A stretch of DNA of 64,000 bases from Acanthosepion esculentum (GCA_964036315.1 OZ038509.1:31118732-31182731); one strand, 5' to 3'; positions 35,096 through 46,769 are shown, numbered from the stretch's first letter. The notes: a model not told the origin generated them from the letters alone. Numbers and translations: made by a program.

Positions 35096-36165
35096 CTTTT
35101 TTCTTTTTTTTTTTTTCTTTTTTTTTAAGCGTATCACCCCGAGCAAGGCCGGTGGCCACTATCATGCAAGGGGTTACAGAAGGGTTGGAGGAAGAGCAGA
35201 TAGGAGTGGTAAAGGAAGGGTTGTGGAGAAAGAGAAGGACGGAGGGCCGATCGAGGTGGGGAGGTTACGGGAGATATAGAGCGAGAGCAGATAGGAATGG
35301 AAGATGTCAGGAAGTGGATAGATCAAGGCAACTGGAGATAATGATTGACGCTACACTTAAACCGTTGGAGATTGTATTTGTCAGGGAAACAGTAATAGGG
35401 AAGGGAGTTCCATAGGCGAGATGTGCGAGACATGAAGCTATTGGAGTAGAAAAGACGTCTACACCTAACAGTTTCAACGGTGAAGGGGTGGGAACGGGAT
35501 GCCAGCCTCGTAGGACGCTTGAATTCACGAGGCTTAGGGACAAGTGAAAGCAACTCCTCAGAGCAATTACCGTGGAAGTACTTGTAGAAAAGGCAGAGTG
35601 ATGCAACATTGCGTCTGTGAGAGAGCGACTGCAGACGAGATGACAGATCAGGGCCAATCACATTGCATATCCGTCTCTGGATCTTATCAAGAACCCCGAG
35701 GCAACACGCAGGGGCCCCAGACCATAAATGGCAGCAATACTCCATGCAAGGTCGAATGGTAGACTTATAGACCTGGAGGATCGATTCAGGGGAGAAGAAT
35801 TTCCTGGCTCGGCACAGGGAACCAACTTTTCTAGCGGTGGATGATGCAATTGACTCGATGTATTTGTTCCATCTCAGATCAGCGGACAGCGTGAGACCGA
35901 GCAGCCGCAGAGAGGAACTCTCGAGAAGTTGGTCCTCAGACATTCTGATGGGATGCAGGGATGGGTCCTTGTGGTGGTTAATGGAGAGCAATTTTGTTTT
36001 AGAGGCATTAAAGTTGACTATCCATTTCTCTCCCCAGTCCACAACCGATTGGAGGTCCTTTTCAATTTGAGCTGCCAGGTTAATTTTGTCCGCCTCAGTA
36101 GATTTGTGCTTGAGGCAGGAGTAAATAGTAGTGTCGTCAGCGTAGATACCGACTTGGGAGTCTTA
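35096..36165 (-). pseudogene. LINE reverse transcriptase, 5'-truncated, with 3' UTR and A-rich tail
   Basis: On the minus strand an open frame runs from 36162 to a stop at 35323 (about 279 codons). It starts inside the RT palm: GIYADDTTIY holds the catalytic Tyr-Ala-Asp-Asp at about 36127-36138. Then come WGEKWIVNFNASKTKLL, LLGLTLSADLRWNKYI, RPCMEYCCHLWSGAP and, at the end, RTSRLWNSLPYYCF and YNLQRFKCSVNHYL. This is the palm, thumb and C-terminal region of a Jockey-like LINE. About 220 bases of 3' UTR follow, and then the A-rich tail (T-rich on plus, 35098-35129). The ORF is intact in what remains, so this copy is younger than its relative at 23907. It lacks the endonuclease and the first half of the RT and cannot move alone. 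Its 5' edge touches the PLE. Confidence 0.88.
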
Positions 36166-36171
36166 ACAAGA

Positions 36172-36990
36172 TAAACAATTACAAAAATGTTACTGTACAG
36201 CAGTGTGTGCCCAAACATCTTTAGTGAGCCATAAACTGAAGACACTTGAAAAGAGCAGGGGTTCAAGACATCTGTATACCACAAGCCAACATTCACCGGA
36301 CAATACCTCAACTTCAACTCCCACCATCTATACAGTGTAAAGAAAGGAATCATCTACTGCTTACAACATCGAGCAAAAGTCATAAGTGGCAACCCAGAAA
36401 CATATGAACAAGAAATGGTCAGTATAAACAGTACCCTACAACATAACAACTACCCTGGGTACATAGCAGCAGCTCCATCAAACTGAGATAGAAGGGTACA
36501 AGAGGATAACAGCACTCAGAAAACAGTTTCAGTCTGTCTACCCTATATGAAGGGATTATTAGAGAAAACACAAAGGATCTGTGGTCCATATAACATCAGG
36601 ACAGCCTTCAAAAGTGGTTCAACACTTCACAGACACCTCTTACGAGTAAGACCTCCCCCCATAGAGGAAAACATGACTAAGGATTGTGTGTACACCATCC
36701 TGTTCAGCTGTGGTAAGAAATACAAAGGAGAAACTGGTTGCCCCCTTATGGTAACACTACAAGAACATTGTAAATCAGTAACACGAGGGGAAATAGAAAA
36801 ATCAGGTGTAGATGACCACATATGGAGGGAAAAGGGAGATCACCGCCTCTGTGAGATGAGGTTGAAATAATAGACAGAGCATCACTGGAAAATATGAAAA
36901 CTTAAGCTAGGCCACAAAAATCTCCTGAGCCAACCAAGCATAGAAATGAATACAATATGGGAACCAGTAATAAGGAGTGCTAGAGAAAAG
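36172..36990 (+). pseudogene. Penelope-like element: RT C-terminus and GIY-YIG endonuclease
   Basis: The segment 36289-36486 encodes the PLE RT block with YLNFNSHHLYSVKKGI, LQHRAK and LQHNNYPGY, ended by TGA. After a frame change, 36547-36870 encodes LPYMKGLLEKTQRICGPYNI and then the GIY-YIG nuclease: DCVYTILFSCGKKYKGETGC, QEHCKSVT, and SGVDDHIW. In this copy the second motif Tyr-Ile-Gly reads Tyr-Lys-Gly. A further frame shift gives EHHWKI, LGHKNLLSQPSIEMNTIWEP and VIRSARE to about 36990. In intact PLEs the RT copies the RNA at a site nicked by the nuclease. It is 5'-truncated and broken. Confidence 0.85.
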
Positions 36991-37440
36991 CAATGAATAA
37001 CAACAAAAATTGCAATATAAGCTCTGGTAAAAAATGAAATAATATTAACAGAAAAATTGCAATATGAACACTGGTAAAAAAAGATTGCTGAGACATTAGG
37101 TTTATAAGTCCCAAAAATGCATACACAGCATGGCCCAGTGGATAAAGAAGTTGGTTAGATCCAGTGACTAGACCCAAAGAGTTGTGAGTTCAATACCAGG
37201 CCACAGCAGTTGTGAACCAAAACTTGGAGGGAAATAACTGAGACAATACACATGGAACTAGAACAATTTACCCCAGTGGACAAAATAAAGGGTTCAGTTC
37301 AAAATTCCAATCACCTGAAGAAGGCTAGAGCGTACAACAGCCAAAACATTGTGAATATGGCAATGAAGATGAGGATAATGTAAATAATGCATGTAATCAA
37401 CACAGCTCTGTACTTCCTTAGTCTGTCCCACCACTCATTA
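36991..37440 (+). mobile_element. PLE 3' UTR with tRNA-like box and hammerhead-like tail
   Basis: Two imperfect copies of AAAATTGCAATAT...CTGGTAAAAAA (37007-37035 and 37053-37083) open the segment. A tRNA-like unit follows: A-box-like TGGCCCAGTGGATAAAGAAG at 37131-37150 and B-box GAGTTCAATACC at 37187-37198. Then comes GGGTTCAGTTC and the tail CACCTGAAGAAGGCTAG...CAGCCAAAACATTG at 37312-37352, with GATGAGGATAATG after it. The same order (tRNA-like, GGGTTCAGTT, CTGAAGAAG, GAAAC/AAAAC) is seen in the detached copies at 40.9-41.5 and 58.9-59.3 kb. These may therefore be truncated PLEs or SINEs sharing this tail. Confidence 0.65.
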
Positions 37441-39505
37441 TTCATCTAACACAGTTTATTTTGCATTTGAGCGTTCAGTTTACTTTTGTCTTTATGAAAT
37501 TTAATATTTCTTTTTAAAGTATTTTTGTTTGTATTCTAAATGATATTGCAATGAGCAGAATGTATTTTATACATATGCATGGATATATGCCAATATATAC
37601 AAGAAGAGAAATATAATTTGACTCATACTTTCATGCACAAAAAGCATCTGACTGCAAAACACAGAAACTACCAAAATCTATGATGAATAAAATGTTATTT
37701 ACTAACAATTACTTATTTACATATAAACAAATATATTGTACATATGGAAATTTTAAGAAGAAAGCTCTTTAAGTAATTAAATATAATTATAATCAAATAC
37801 CAATTATAATTTCATCTATATTAATTAGTATAAGCAATTATGTTTTGTGAATTTATTTTCTTAAAATAAATGCCAATTTGGTAAGTTTTAAAATTTTCCA
37901 GTACTATAAATGAATTAGTAACATATTTACACTTATTAATAGTTTAACAGAACATAGCTTTTATGGCTAGAACAGGGCATCTTATAATTAACTATTTAAA
38001 AACATTTGAAAAACAGAATTATCAACTCCTGTTTATATCTTATCATTTCTACTCAAAAGTTTTGTTCATTTTTTAAACTCCAAAACAAATGTATTTCATT
38101 CAAGTAATAAACCATGAACTTTCCTCTTCCTATCAACTTAAATCTACTGTATTCTATCCCTATAATGAGGTAGTAATATCTGCAAAAAATATATAAGACT
38201 TATAGGTGAGTCAGCTGTTCATTAAAATCTAGCCAATGTAAACACTGATAATGTGCAAATTATCAAAGCAGGACAAGAGAAGAAAATTAGGTGCAATGCA
38301 GTATACAGGAAAATGAAGACTAGAAAATTATATTAATGTTTTGTTAAAAAGAAAAATTGGCATTGGGATCAACTTGGAAATAAATTTAGATTGCAAGCTG
38401 TGGCAAAGGACTAGGAAATGTCAGTGAATTGAGCCACAAGTCTGGACAGTTTCAAGCCTCACAAAACCTCAAGGACTTGTAACTTAATTACCAACTGGCT
38501 GCTTCAATAATCTTCATTTTAACAATGATGAGTCAAACCTTAAAAGAGAAATTTTGTTATGGCTTAAAATTCAGATAAATGATCTGGAAAAATAAATGGC
38601 ATTTTTTGGTGTTTGATTATTTATTTTACTATCAAAGAATAAAATACCAGATATTTCTGCTAATTAAAAAAATAAATACCTAATTGTGTTCCAATTTATA
38701 GATTACTTGTACACAATTAAATTACTTTTACAAATGATATCAGCAACTAAAAAATGCTTAAGGATTAACTACAAGCATAGAAGATTAAACCTGCAAATCA
38801 GTATCACTGACTTAAGAAAATGACCAAGAATAAAAAATTCTAATGAACTCTGTTTTGATAATAAATAAAAATACTGGATTTAGTAAAATTTGTATTCAGA
38901 TTGTAAATCTATAAATTGATATCCTGAATATTCAACTTTATAGATTAGCTTATATATTATTTTATAATCATGTTTGTTTTTTGAATCTCAAAGTATCTTT
39001 TAAAAAAAGCCAAATTATATTTATAATACATAAAATTTGTTGACAAGTGAAGCATGAGGAGGGTATACTTCCCCCACACATCCTCAATTGAAATCTTCTG
39101 TATGTAAACAAAGATAAACATTTTTTTGTTTTTTTTTAATTAATTGGTTCTGCAAATTATTATATTCAAGTGTTATTTTTTCAAATCATAGCATTTAAAA
39201 TGACATCATTGTAATCATCATTACATAATATATAAAAGATAATTTGAAATATGTATTTTAAAGTTATAAATGGTTTATTTTTAAAATGCTGAGAGTAACT
39301 TAATATTTGAATGTTTATTCATATCATCCTTCAAAATGCATGTGTTCATGATGTTGTGCTACCTACTAAAAGAAGGAATGAAGGCTACTTCATAATGACT
39401 ACAGATAAATCAATTCAAAATGGCCATACTTAGTATATATAACTAGAGGTAAACAACTTTAGGGCATCATTTTGTTAATGTTATGGAATAAAATAAGACA
39501 TATCT
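37441..39505. other. Noncoding stretch
   Basis: AT-rich, with no recognised gene or family. Confidence 0.5.
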
Positions 39506-39528
39506 CGGCTGTGAACAAGACAAGGCCC

Positions 39529-39952
39529 TGTCACAAAATGACCATTATCGTCATTTACGCATAGGCCCGACACACGAGTTCTGGTCGAAAAATAAAATAA
39601 TATTTCAAAGTGCTTCTATTTTTCGACCAATAAAAATGCTTCCTTCCTAATTATACTCGCGTCGTATTTCGAGCCCGTTAAGCCATAAAAACGCCATAAA
39701 AAGGGTCACACGGGGAAGTACAAGGCAGTCAACGGGAGGCCGGGGAAGAGATCTGTCATGGTCAGTCTGGGCAGTCAGCAGGAGGAACGCCACGCCAACC
39801 AGTGGGAACTACTATGAGAGATCAAGCCAGCTTATGAACTATACCACAAGGTAGCTGTCTCAAAACTACACGTTCCTATTGAAATAAATCACGTAAATCT
39901 ATTTCTGTTGTTGTCGTATTTCTGTCTTGCAACCATACGCTTGTCTATAACA
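39529..39952 (+). mobile_element. Solo LTR, plus strand
   Basis: The block starts TGTCACAAAATGACC and ends CTTGTCTATAACA. It has a TATA-like CCATAAAAAGGG near 39694-39704, an AATAAA signal at 39883-39888 and a T/G-rich stretch just downstream, which is the normal U3-R-U5 order. Composition is clearly more GC-rich than the flanks. No primer-binding site or coding sequence follows. I see no target-site duplication, and the true start could be the TG at 39510. Confidence 0.6.
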
Positions 39953-39959
39953 TTAACTT

Positions 39960-40930
39960 CTTTGTTCAGTATATGTTAAATAATTTAGCAGTGCTGGACA
40001 TTCACTACAATTTTTGCTTGTAAAATAAATTTTTTTACTAAATTCAGTACAATCAAAAATAAGGAACACAACACAAAATAATTCTTACATGTTATTATAA
40101 AAATATATTCTTCAGTTTTTTTTGTTGTTTTTTCATTTACAAAATCTTTATGAAAAGTAATATTATAGTTAATGTGTTCCTCTTCTCTATGCTGTTTCTC
40201 TTTCATCTTGCAACGTTCTGTGATAAAACAAAAAGAAAATATCTTATGCTTAAGAAGCAGTTCAAAATTATACACACTTAAAACTGTTTTTCAAGAAAAT
40301 TTACTTACAAGAAAAGACTCTTATTGTGTTTATTTTCAAAATGCTATTTTCATTACAGTATATTTTCAAAATTGCAGTGGACCAATCAGAGTTGATCATG
40401 CAATTCCCACATACTTCAACAAAATGTTAAATACCAACCAATGCTTTAGCAAAATCTCTTTTAAACTAACTAGTATAGCCTATTTGCACATACTGAAATT
40501 TAACATTTGCCATCAAATCATGAAAAGAAAGAAACACAACTTGACAGGACAGAGACATAAAATTTGATGTTGCTTGTCAGAATGGCATTTTTACATTTGA
40601 TTAGCTATTTGTGGTAAGATGGCTTATTGAAAGAGAAGTGAAGGAGAGAGAGGAGGGAAGAAAAATTTTTGAAAATTAAATGTTTTTTTTTTTCATTAGC
40701 AAATCTATAACCAAATATCAATTCTTTCAATGACAAATATGCATTAAAGATATTTTTTAGCTTTATAAATGTATAGACTTATCTGCATCTTGATGTTAGG
40801 GAGGAGGAGGAGACTAACAAAAACAAAATGACAAGTTATTAAGGAAAAAAATGAAAGACAAAATAAAGTTTTATAAAAGAAAATGTAGAATCACATTAAA
40901 AAATAAGATGACAAATAGGAGAGTCTGATT
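39960..40930. other. Noncoding stretch
   Basis: No gene is recognised. The 131-codon open frame at 40172-40567 is Phe/Tyr/Ile/Lys-rich, has no motif and is overlapped by an equally long antisense frame. Confidence 0.45.
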
Positions 40931-40939
40931 TCATTTTGT

Positions 40940-41280
40940 ATAATGTCAAAAAGAACAGCATTATTTACATTATTCAGACTATTGTCCTCATCTTTGTTGC
41001 CATATTTATTACAACGTTTTGACCAATGTATGCTCCGGCCTTCTTCAGGTGGCTGGAATGTCGAACTGAACCCTTTATTTCGCTCACTGGGGTAGACTGT
41101 TCTAGTTCCACATGCCATGTTTAATGGATGTCAGTTATCAGTTATCTCCTGTTAATTCCCCTCTCCAAGTTCTCCCCCGCCTTAACCAGGTATTGAACTC
41201 ACACTTTTTGGGTTCTGCCACTGTGCCATGTGTCCTTGGGGACATCTGTGTTTGAATTTCTGGGTATTATAAACCTAATG
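40940..41280 (-). repeat. tRNA/PLE-tail SINE-like copy, minus strand
   Basis: The minus strand reads, in order, ATACCCAGAAATTC, CATGGCACAGTGG (A-box region, about 41215-41230), GTGTGAGTTCAATACC (B box, about 41187-41202), GGGTTCAGTTCGACATTCC, and CCACCTGAAGAAGGCCGGAG ... TCAAAACGTTG (41010-41052), then GATGAGGACAAT. It is head-to-head with a plus-strand copy at 41305-41475. Confidence 0.65.
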
Positions 41281-41304
41281 TTTTCAGCAATCATTTTTTA
41301 CCAG

Positions 41305-41475
41305 AATTTTTTTATAATACCCAGAAATTCATACACAGATGTCCTCAAGGACACATGGCACAGTGGATAAAGGCATTAGTTAGATCCAGTGACAGTGAGC
41401 GAAATAAAGGATTCAGTTCGACATTCCAACCACCTGAAGAAGACTGGAGCATACAATGGCCGAAACATTTTTCCC
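41305..41475 (+). repeat. tRNA/PLE-tail SINE-like copy, plus strand, internally deleted
   Basis: It starts with ATAATACCCAGAAATTC and CACATGGCACAGTGGATAAA. It skips the B box (deletion after GATCCAGTGAC) and ends with GGATTCAGTTCGACATTCC and CACCTGAAGAAGACTGGAGC...GGCCGAAACAT. The GAAAC of the hammerhead-like core is intact here, but the sequence beyond it is replaced at about 41470. Confidence 0.65.
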
Positions 41476-41740
41476 TGAAGAATTCTCACTCAAAATTCTA
41501 TTCAAATTTTGCTTTTCTTCTTCATATTTAACTTCATCTCCAAATTGCAATGCCATTTTAATGCAGCCAGTTAAGAAAGAGATTAAAACTATATGTCCAT
41601 ATATGAGTAAAAGTATACACTAAAATGATGAAATGCATAACAAAGAAATATTTTATAAGAAATAAAAAACAAAAGTATATAAAAATGGATAAAAAGTATT
41701 TTTAAAATTTTTCAAGACAAAAAATATTCATTTTGTTTGT
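41476..41740. other. Noncoding stretch
   Basis: AT-rich; nothing is recognised. Confidence 0.5.
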
Positions 41741-41800
41741 TTGTTTGTTTTGTTTTCCAGCATATCAACCTCAATGGGTCATTTAATGCTGACAACTTTT
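41741..41800 (-). repeat. SINE 3'-end fragment
   Basis: T/G-rich tract, then AGCATATCAACCTCAATGGGTC. This corresponds to the ATGCCTTATCAACCCTTGTG 3' phrase of the SINE at 26865-27113. Only the tail is present, with several differences. Confidence 0.4.
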
Positions 41801-41807
41801 TTTTTTC

Positions 41808-41982
41808 CTGGTAATATTTTTGTTTTGTCAAAAATCCATTTCTGTTAATATTTTTTTCTCAAAAACGTATAGCTGGTAATATTATTATTATTTTTTTTTT
41901 TTTTTCAAAAAACGTATAACTGGTAATATTATTTTTTTCCCAAAAACGTACAGCTGGCAATATTATTTTTTCAAAAATGTAT
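41808..41982. repeat. Minisatellite A, five degenerate units
   Basis: The core CTGGTAATATT...CAAAAACGTATAG begins at about 41808, 41842, 41873, 41920 and 41954. Unit length varies from 29 to 47 bases because the internal T runs vary. Confidence 0.8.
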
Positions 41983-42001
41983 TATCAGAGGCCTTGCTGT
42001 T

Positions 42002-42091
42002 GGAAGTAGTTTATCATCTTACCCAGGACATGGATGTAGTTTATTGTCATACCCAGGACGCGGATGTAGTTTATCGTCATACCCAGGACAC
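42002..42091. repeat. Minisatellite B, three 30-base units
   Basis: Units of 30 bases starting at 42002, 42032 and 42062 share TGTAGTTTATCGTCATACCC and end in AGGACAC/GC/AT. They differ at only a few positions. Confidence 0.9.
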
Positions 42092-44867
42092 TATTCATTT
42101 TGTAGTTATCAAATTTCCATTAGAGCAGAAATAGAGAAAAATCAGTTGATAACTTTTAAAGATGCTTCAAAGATACTTTCCTTATCCATAGTTAGGAAAA
42201 TCTGACTATGATCATATCAGTTATCAAACTCAAATTATTACCAGATAAACACATATTCTAAACTTGAAAAGGGAAAAGGTTTTCTTTTTCTATAAAAAAA
42301 ATGAATTGTCAAGAATATTTTATCTGTTTAAAATTTATTAAAAAACAGTTTAGTTTGGTTCAAATGAATAAAATGGAAATATTAATTCTTTTAAGGAATG
42401 AAAGCTATTTTCTTCAAGTTTAAAACTAATTTCAGGGATAAACAAGAACATTTTTCCCGTATTAATAAAATTATACAGACAATATTTACAAACTATACAG
42501 TCTGCAAGAAACTTGAATAAGTCTTAGGTGTAAACATACATCTATAGAAAATGGAAATTTTGAAAAGCTCCTCAGTTATCCCAAAAGACTTATTTAGAAG
42601 ACAATTTTAAATTTTTGCTTAAAAAAATAAATAAATGCTTCTTAAACATTTTGCTTATTATAATGACCTAATTTCTTTTTAATATTACAATGAGTTTTTC
42701 TGGAAGATATTGACAAGTAAGCTTTTTATTTACTTATTAATGCTATTTTGTTTGAGCTGATTTGCAATTATTTCTATATGAATTCTGGTGATCATCATCT
42801 CCAATTCTGTACTTAGTGTCTCACATATCATATACAGCAGTTCACATACAAAAAATGCTCAATATATGGTTAATATAACTACCTATAACAAAACTATAAT
42901 AGGCAATAAATTTTAAAATGTAGATTTAATACAAATGATTTACTCCAAAGTTATCATCACTTCCATAATAAGGTAATAAAAATAAAAATAAACACCAAAC
43001 CAGGATTCATTTCACTAACTTTTAAAATTTATTTTGTTTTAGCAATGTAAGATAAAAGCATGGATATATGAAGTGTCCCCCCTCTACACATGCACAACAC
43101 ACACATACACATTTTCCACCTGAAGTAAGAAATCCTTTACATTGAGTCATAGAGATCCAAGTAAATCTGAGATAAGACTTGAATGATTCAGATAAAAGTT
43201 TGGAGGAATGTGAAGGGATTACCTTCAGCTAAAAGAATTGACCAATTTAAACCAAATCTTATTTACTGAAGATAAATGATTAGAATAATGATTCTTTTAT
43301 TAAGGACACATTTGGCAAGGAACATTAAGTGTTAACTGACCAATATATACATAATTCACCAACAGTGACTTTAAGAAATACCTAATCAAGAATTCAGTGT
43401 TATCCTTATTACAAAAAAATTAATCATTTTTTGGAATTTTGTCATCAGATATTTTACAGCATACATTAGCTAAAGCTTATTTATTGTCACAAGATGAGGA
43501 GATGAATAAGACATTCAAATTACCTATTCTCATTCTCAACACTCCGATGCAGATTTAGAAGTAAAAGTAACATGTAAAAGTTTATTCAATTACTACTTCA
43601 ACTGAGGTAACAGAAAACTTTTTCTTTAAAATCTCATTTCCAGTAACTAGCAGAATTAAACATTAATCCACAGGTACATTTTATTATGTTCATCAACTGA
43701 ACAAATAAAGGTGAATATTTCCATTGAACTAACAATATCTGACTGAAAGAAATAATAATTTAAAAAATAATTGTGTATTTTTTTTAAGTCAGATCAAATT
43801 TATTTATTCAGGATCTGTCTTTACCAATTTACAATTCAAACAACATGCATATTTTTCCTTTTAATTCTATGGAATGTCAATCAAGCAATATTTTATTTTA
43901 ACATCTTTTAATTTAACCCATATAAAAGGGTTTGTACCATAATATTTAACATATATTTGATTCAGAGAAACTTTCATTTTGGAACACATTTATAAAGTAA
44001 TTCTCTTGACTTTCATTATTTTCTTGTTACATTTTCTGCTATTGTATACACAGAAAGACAATGAATAAAATGTATAATCTTTCATTTTCAATATAAATAA
44101 TAATTATAAGGATCCAAGTTTTTATTATAGTATAAAGTATTATTTTTAAATAGACGTTTATGTTTTCAGTGATATTTTTAACTACTAACATATGATGGCA
44201 AAAGTCAAATCATTGCTAAAAGGAAAATACCCACAGAAAATGTTCACAATATATCAGAAATAAAATAACCCAGTTAAAGATTTTTTTTATATAATCATTT
44301 GAACTTTATACTGTTGTTATTAGCTGACTATAGCAAGCAATAGCCAAAAGAAAGAAGTGTTTAAAGGTTGATTCATGTTAATTTCTGTAAGTTTATAGGA
44401 AACCATTTTTTTTTTTTTGGGGATTAGAAAAGTTTCCTTAAGCTTGCAAATGATAAACTACAGATGAATGAATCATGTCTAACTTTTTTTCAAGTTGTTC
44501 ATATACTTCATGCTGCATCTTACTTCAATTATTCCATTTTTCTAGTTCTGAGGTTTTCCAGAGCATTCTTTGTCCTTGAACTCAACAATTTTTGCTTTTT
44601 TTTTAAAATTTTATGAGCCAATCCCAAACACTTACCCACCCCTATGACATCACTACTATGAGATTTACTGATCCTTTGCTTAACCTATCCGTTTTCCAGA
44701 TTAAATATAAAGAGTAAGCAATGTTAAATGTACAGTTTCTATTCAGTCATACATTTAACCAAAATACAGTAAAATTATAATCTTTTCACAAGAAATTTTT
44801 GAATTGTTATTCATGCACAAGTAAACATCAACTTAATATATTCTCACATGTACAATTGATAACAGTT
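42092..44867. other. Noncoding stretch
   Basis: AT-rich, with no recognised gene or repeat family. There is a short ACAC patch at about 43090-43110. Confidence 0.5.
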
Positions 44868-44994
44868 CAGTAACAACAAAATATGATATTTTAATACAAA
44901 GTCTTCCTTTATACATTTGCAAATAATTAAATTAATTATTTGCAAATGTATAAAGAAAGACTTTGTATTAAAATATCATATTTTGTTGTAACTG
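44868..44994. mobile_element. 127-base near-perfect palindrome (MITE-like foldback)
   Basis: Left CAGTAACAACAAAATATGAT and right ATCATATTTTGTTGTAACTG pair across a centre at 44931. Arms are about 63 bases with two mismatches that I can see (44871-44874 and near 44905). The ends CAGT...ACTG are of the kind seen in Tc1/mariner MITEs. A TA follows the right end but TT precedes the left, so the target site is not clear. Confidence 0.75.
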
Positions 44995-45065
44995 TATGGT
45001 ACCAGACAATACCATCTATGTGTGATTTTAAATGAGGTTAATACTGTGCATGCAACATAAGAAAT

Positions 45066-45118
45066 TTTATTTACATTATTTACATGCAAACAATTGTCCT
45101 CATTGTTGTTATAGCTAT
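45066..45118 (-). repeat. PLE-tail fragment, minus strand
   Basis: The plus strand reads TTATTTACATGCAAACAATTG and TCCTCATTGTTGTTATAGC. This is the reverse complement of the terminal phrase ACAAAGATGAGGACAATAGT...TGTAAATAA found after the hammerhead-like core in the other tails. Confidence 0.5.
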
Positions 45119-45119
45119 A

Positions 45120-46765
45120 GTCTGTATCCAAATAGTGTAAATAATGATATCTCTGAATTTCTGGGATCAGGAGTTAAGAAATTTTTAAATAACATTTATA
45201 TAAAATATATATTTTTCAGCTCTGAAGAGTTTAGTTATTCTTTCCGCTTTCCTTTCTTTTATATTCAAACACTTCTTGTATCATTTACTTTGTCATATTA
45301 TTCTTTAAAATTTACTGCTTGCATTATTTCAAAAAATCTTTTATTGTACTTCTATTCATTCAGTGCTTAGAATCCCTTCTGAATATTGTCATTATTTCTA
45401 ATGATAATTGTTCAATTTCTTGAACTTATTCCACTTTCCAAATATTGCTGCTGTTCAATAACTTATAGTAGTTACTACCATAAACCTATCAATATTTTAA
45501 AATGTATTAGTCTTCATATTTACATTATTGCTTTTTAATTGCTTTTTTTCTAAACAATTCCTCAAGGTATTTATATTTACTATTCAGATTAATTATCACA
45601 CGCATTAATTTTCATAATACTACATATTCCTAATTGTACTAAAGAATTTTTTAAAAATCTTAAAAATATTTTTGTACCTATATTTCAATTGTTAAATAAA
45701 AGGAGTTAAAAGAGAACAAGTTTATCCTCTTTATTTTTAAATATAATATTACTCATGTACAAATTTCGAGCTACAGCAAAAGCAAAAATTGCAAAATATC
45801 TACTTGGAAGCACTTAAACACTTTATATTTTTACAAGTAACCACACATTGCAAGCCTCACAAATGTCATTTCATTTAAGCCCACTCCTTAGACAAAGCTT
45901 AGGGTAAAAGTAAAAGAAACAGGTTTGAAAATTACACAAACAATTCACTAAGGATGACAGATATTCTTTATAGATTTAAGTTTACCAAAGATCGGCAGCA
46001 GCAAGAAACCTTTCCAAAGATAAGTGGTTCAGTAAGGGAATGCAACTACTTTGCCTGGTGCTAATGCAGATGGTGAGGTGGCATTGATATGACAAAACAT
46101 GCTGGGTGTGAGTCATAGAGACATATTCACTCAAATGAAGTGTTTATTAAGGACAGAAATACAAAGTGATGAAGCTGTGAACCCCCACCCCCTACTGACT
46201 CATTAAATATCATTCACAGTCCAACAGGAAGAAACTGATTCATTAACTTTAAGATGCAGACAAGATTACAGTGAATGAGTTTTAAAAAAGAATGAATTTC
46301 AAGAAGAAAAAATTAAAATTGGTATTGTAACATGTAACATTTAAAGAACTGAGTGTGAAGTCTATTTACACTATTTTAATATCATGGACTTCTAAATATT
46401 TAATAAGAGCAGCCATTTCTTAACGTATTATCCTCAACCACACCTGAAGTTAATAAAGCAAGTCAAGCCAACTGTCAAGATCCATTATGATTTTGATATT
46501 CAACTTACTAAAGATTTAGATTATTTTAAGGTAGGCCAAATCTGAATAGGTAAAAGGTAAGAAGTTATTAGTCAGCAACAAACTATGAACTTTTATTTTC
46601 AGTATACAAAGTGTAGTGTTATTTAAAATGAACTGATATTAAAATATTAATCAAGTTTTACTTTATCATGCTATTTTTGACTATTTTGAACACTCAATTC
46701 AAGCAATTTCACTGAAATTGCTAACTAGTTTTACTTCATTTTATTACTGAAACAGCATGAAATCA
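45120..46765. other. Noncoding stretch
   Basis: AT-rich. The 112-codon frame at 45032-45370 crosses a PLE-tail fragment and is Ser/Phe/Tyr-rich, so I do not regard it as a gene. Confidence 0.5.
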
Positions 46766-46769
46766 AAAT

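Noticed and set aside
35071..35415. Plus-strand frame opposite the LINE 3' end
   Set aside because: It starts in the T-rich tail and runs antisense to recognised LINE sequence, so it is a shadow.
40172..40567. 131-codon open frame
   Set aside because: Its composition follows the AT bias, an antisense frame of similar length overlaps it, and no motif is visible.
45032..45370. 112-codon open frame
   Set aside because: It begins inside a PLE-tail fragment and continues as Ser/Phe/Tyr-rich low complexity.
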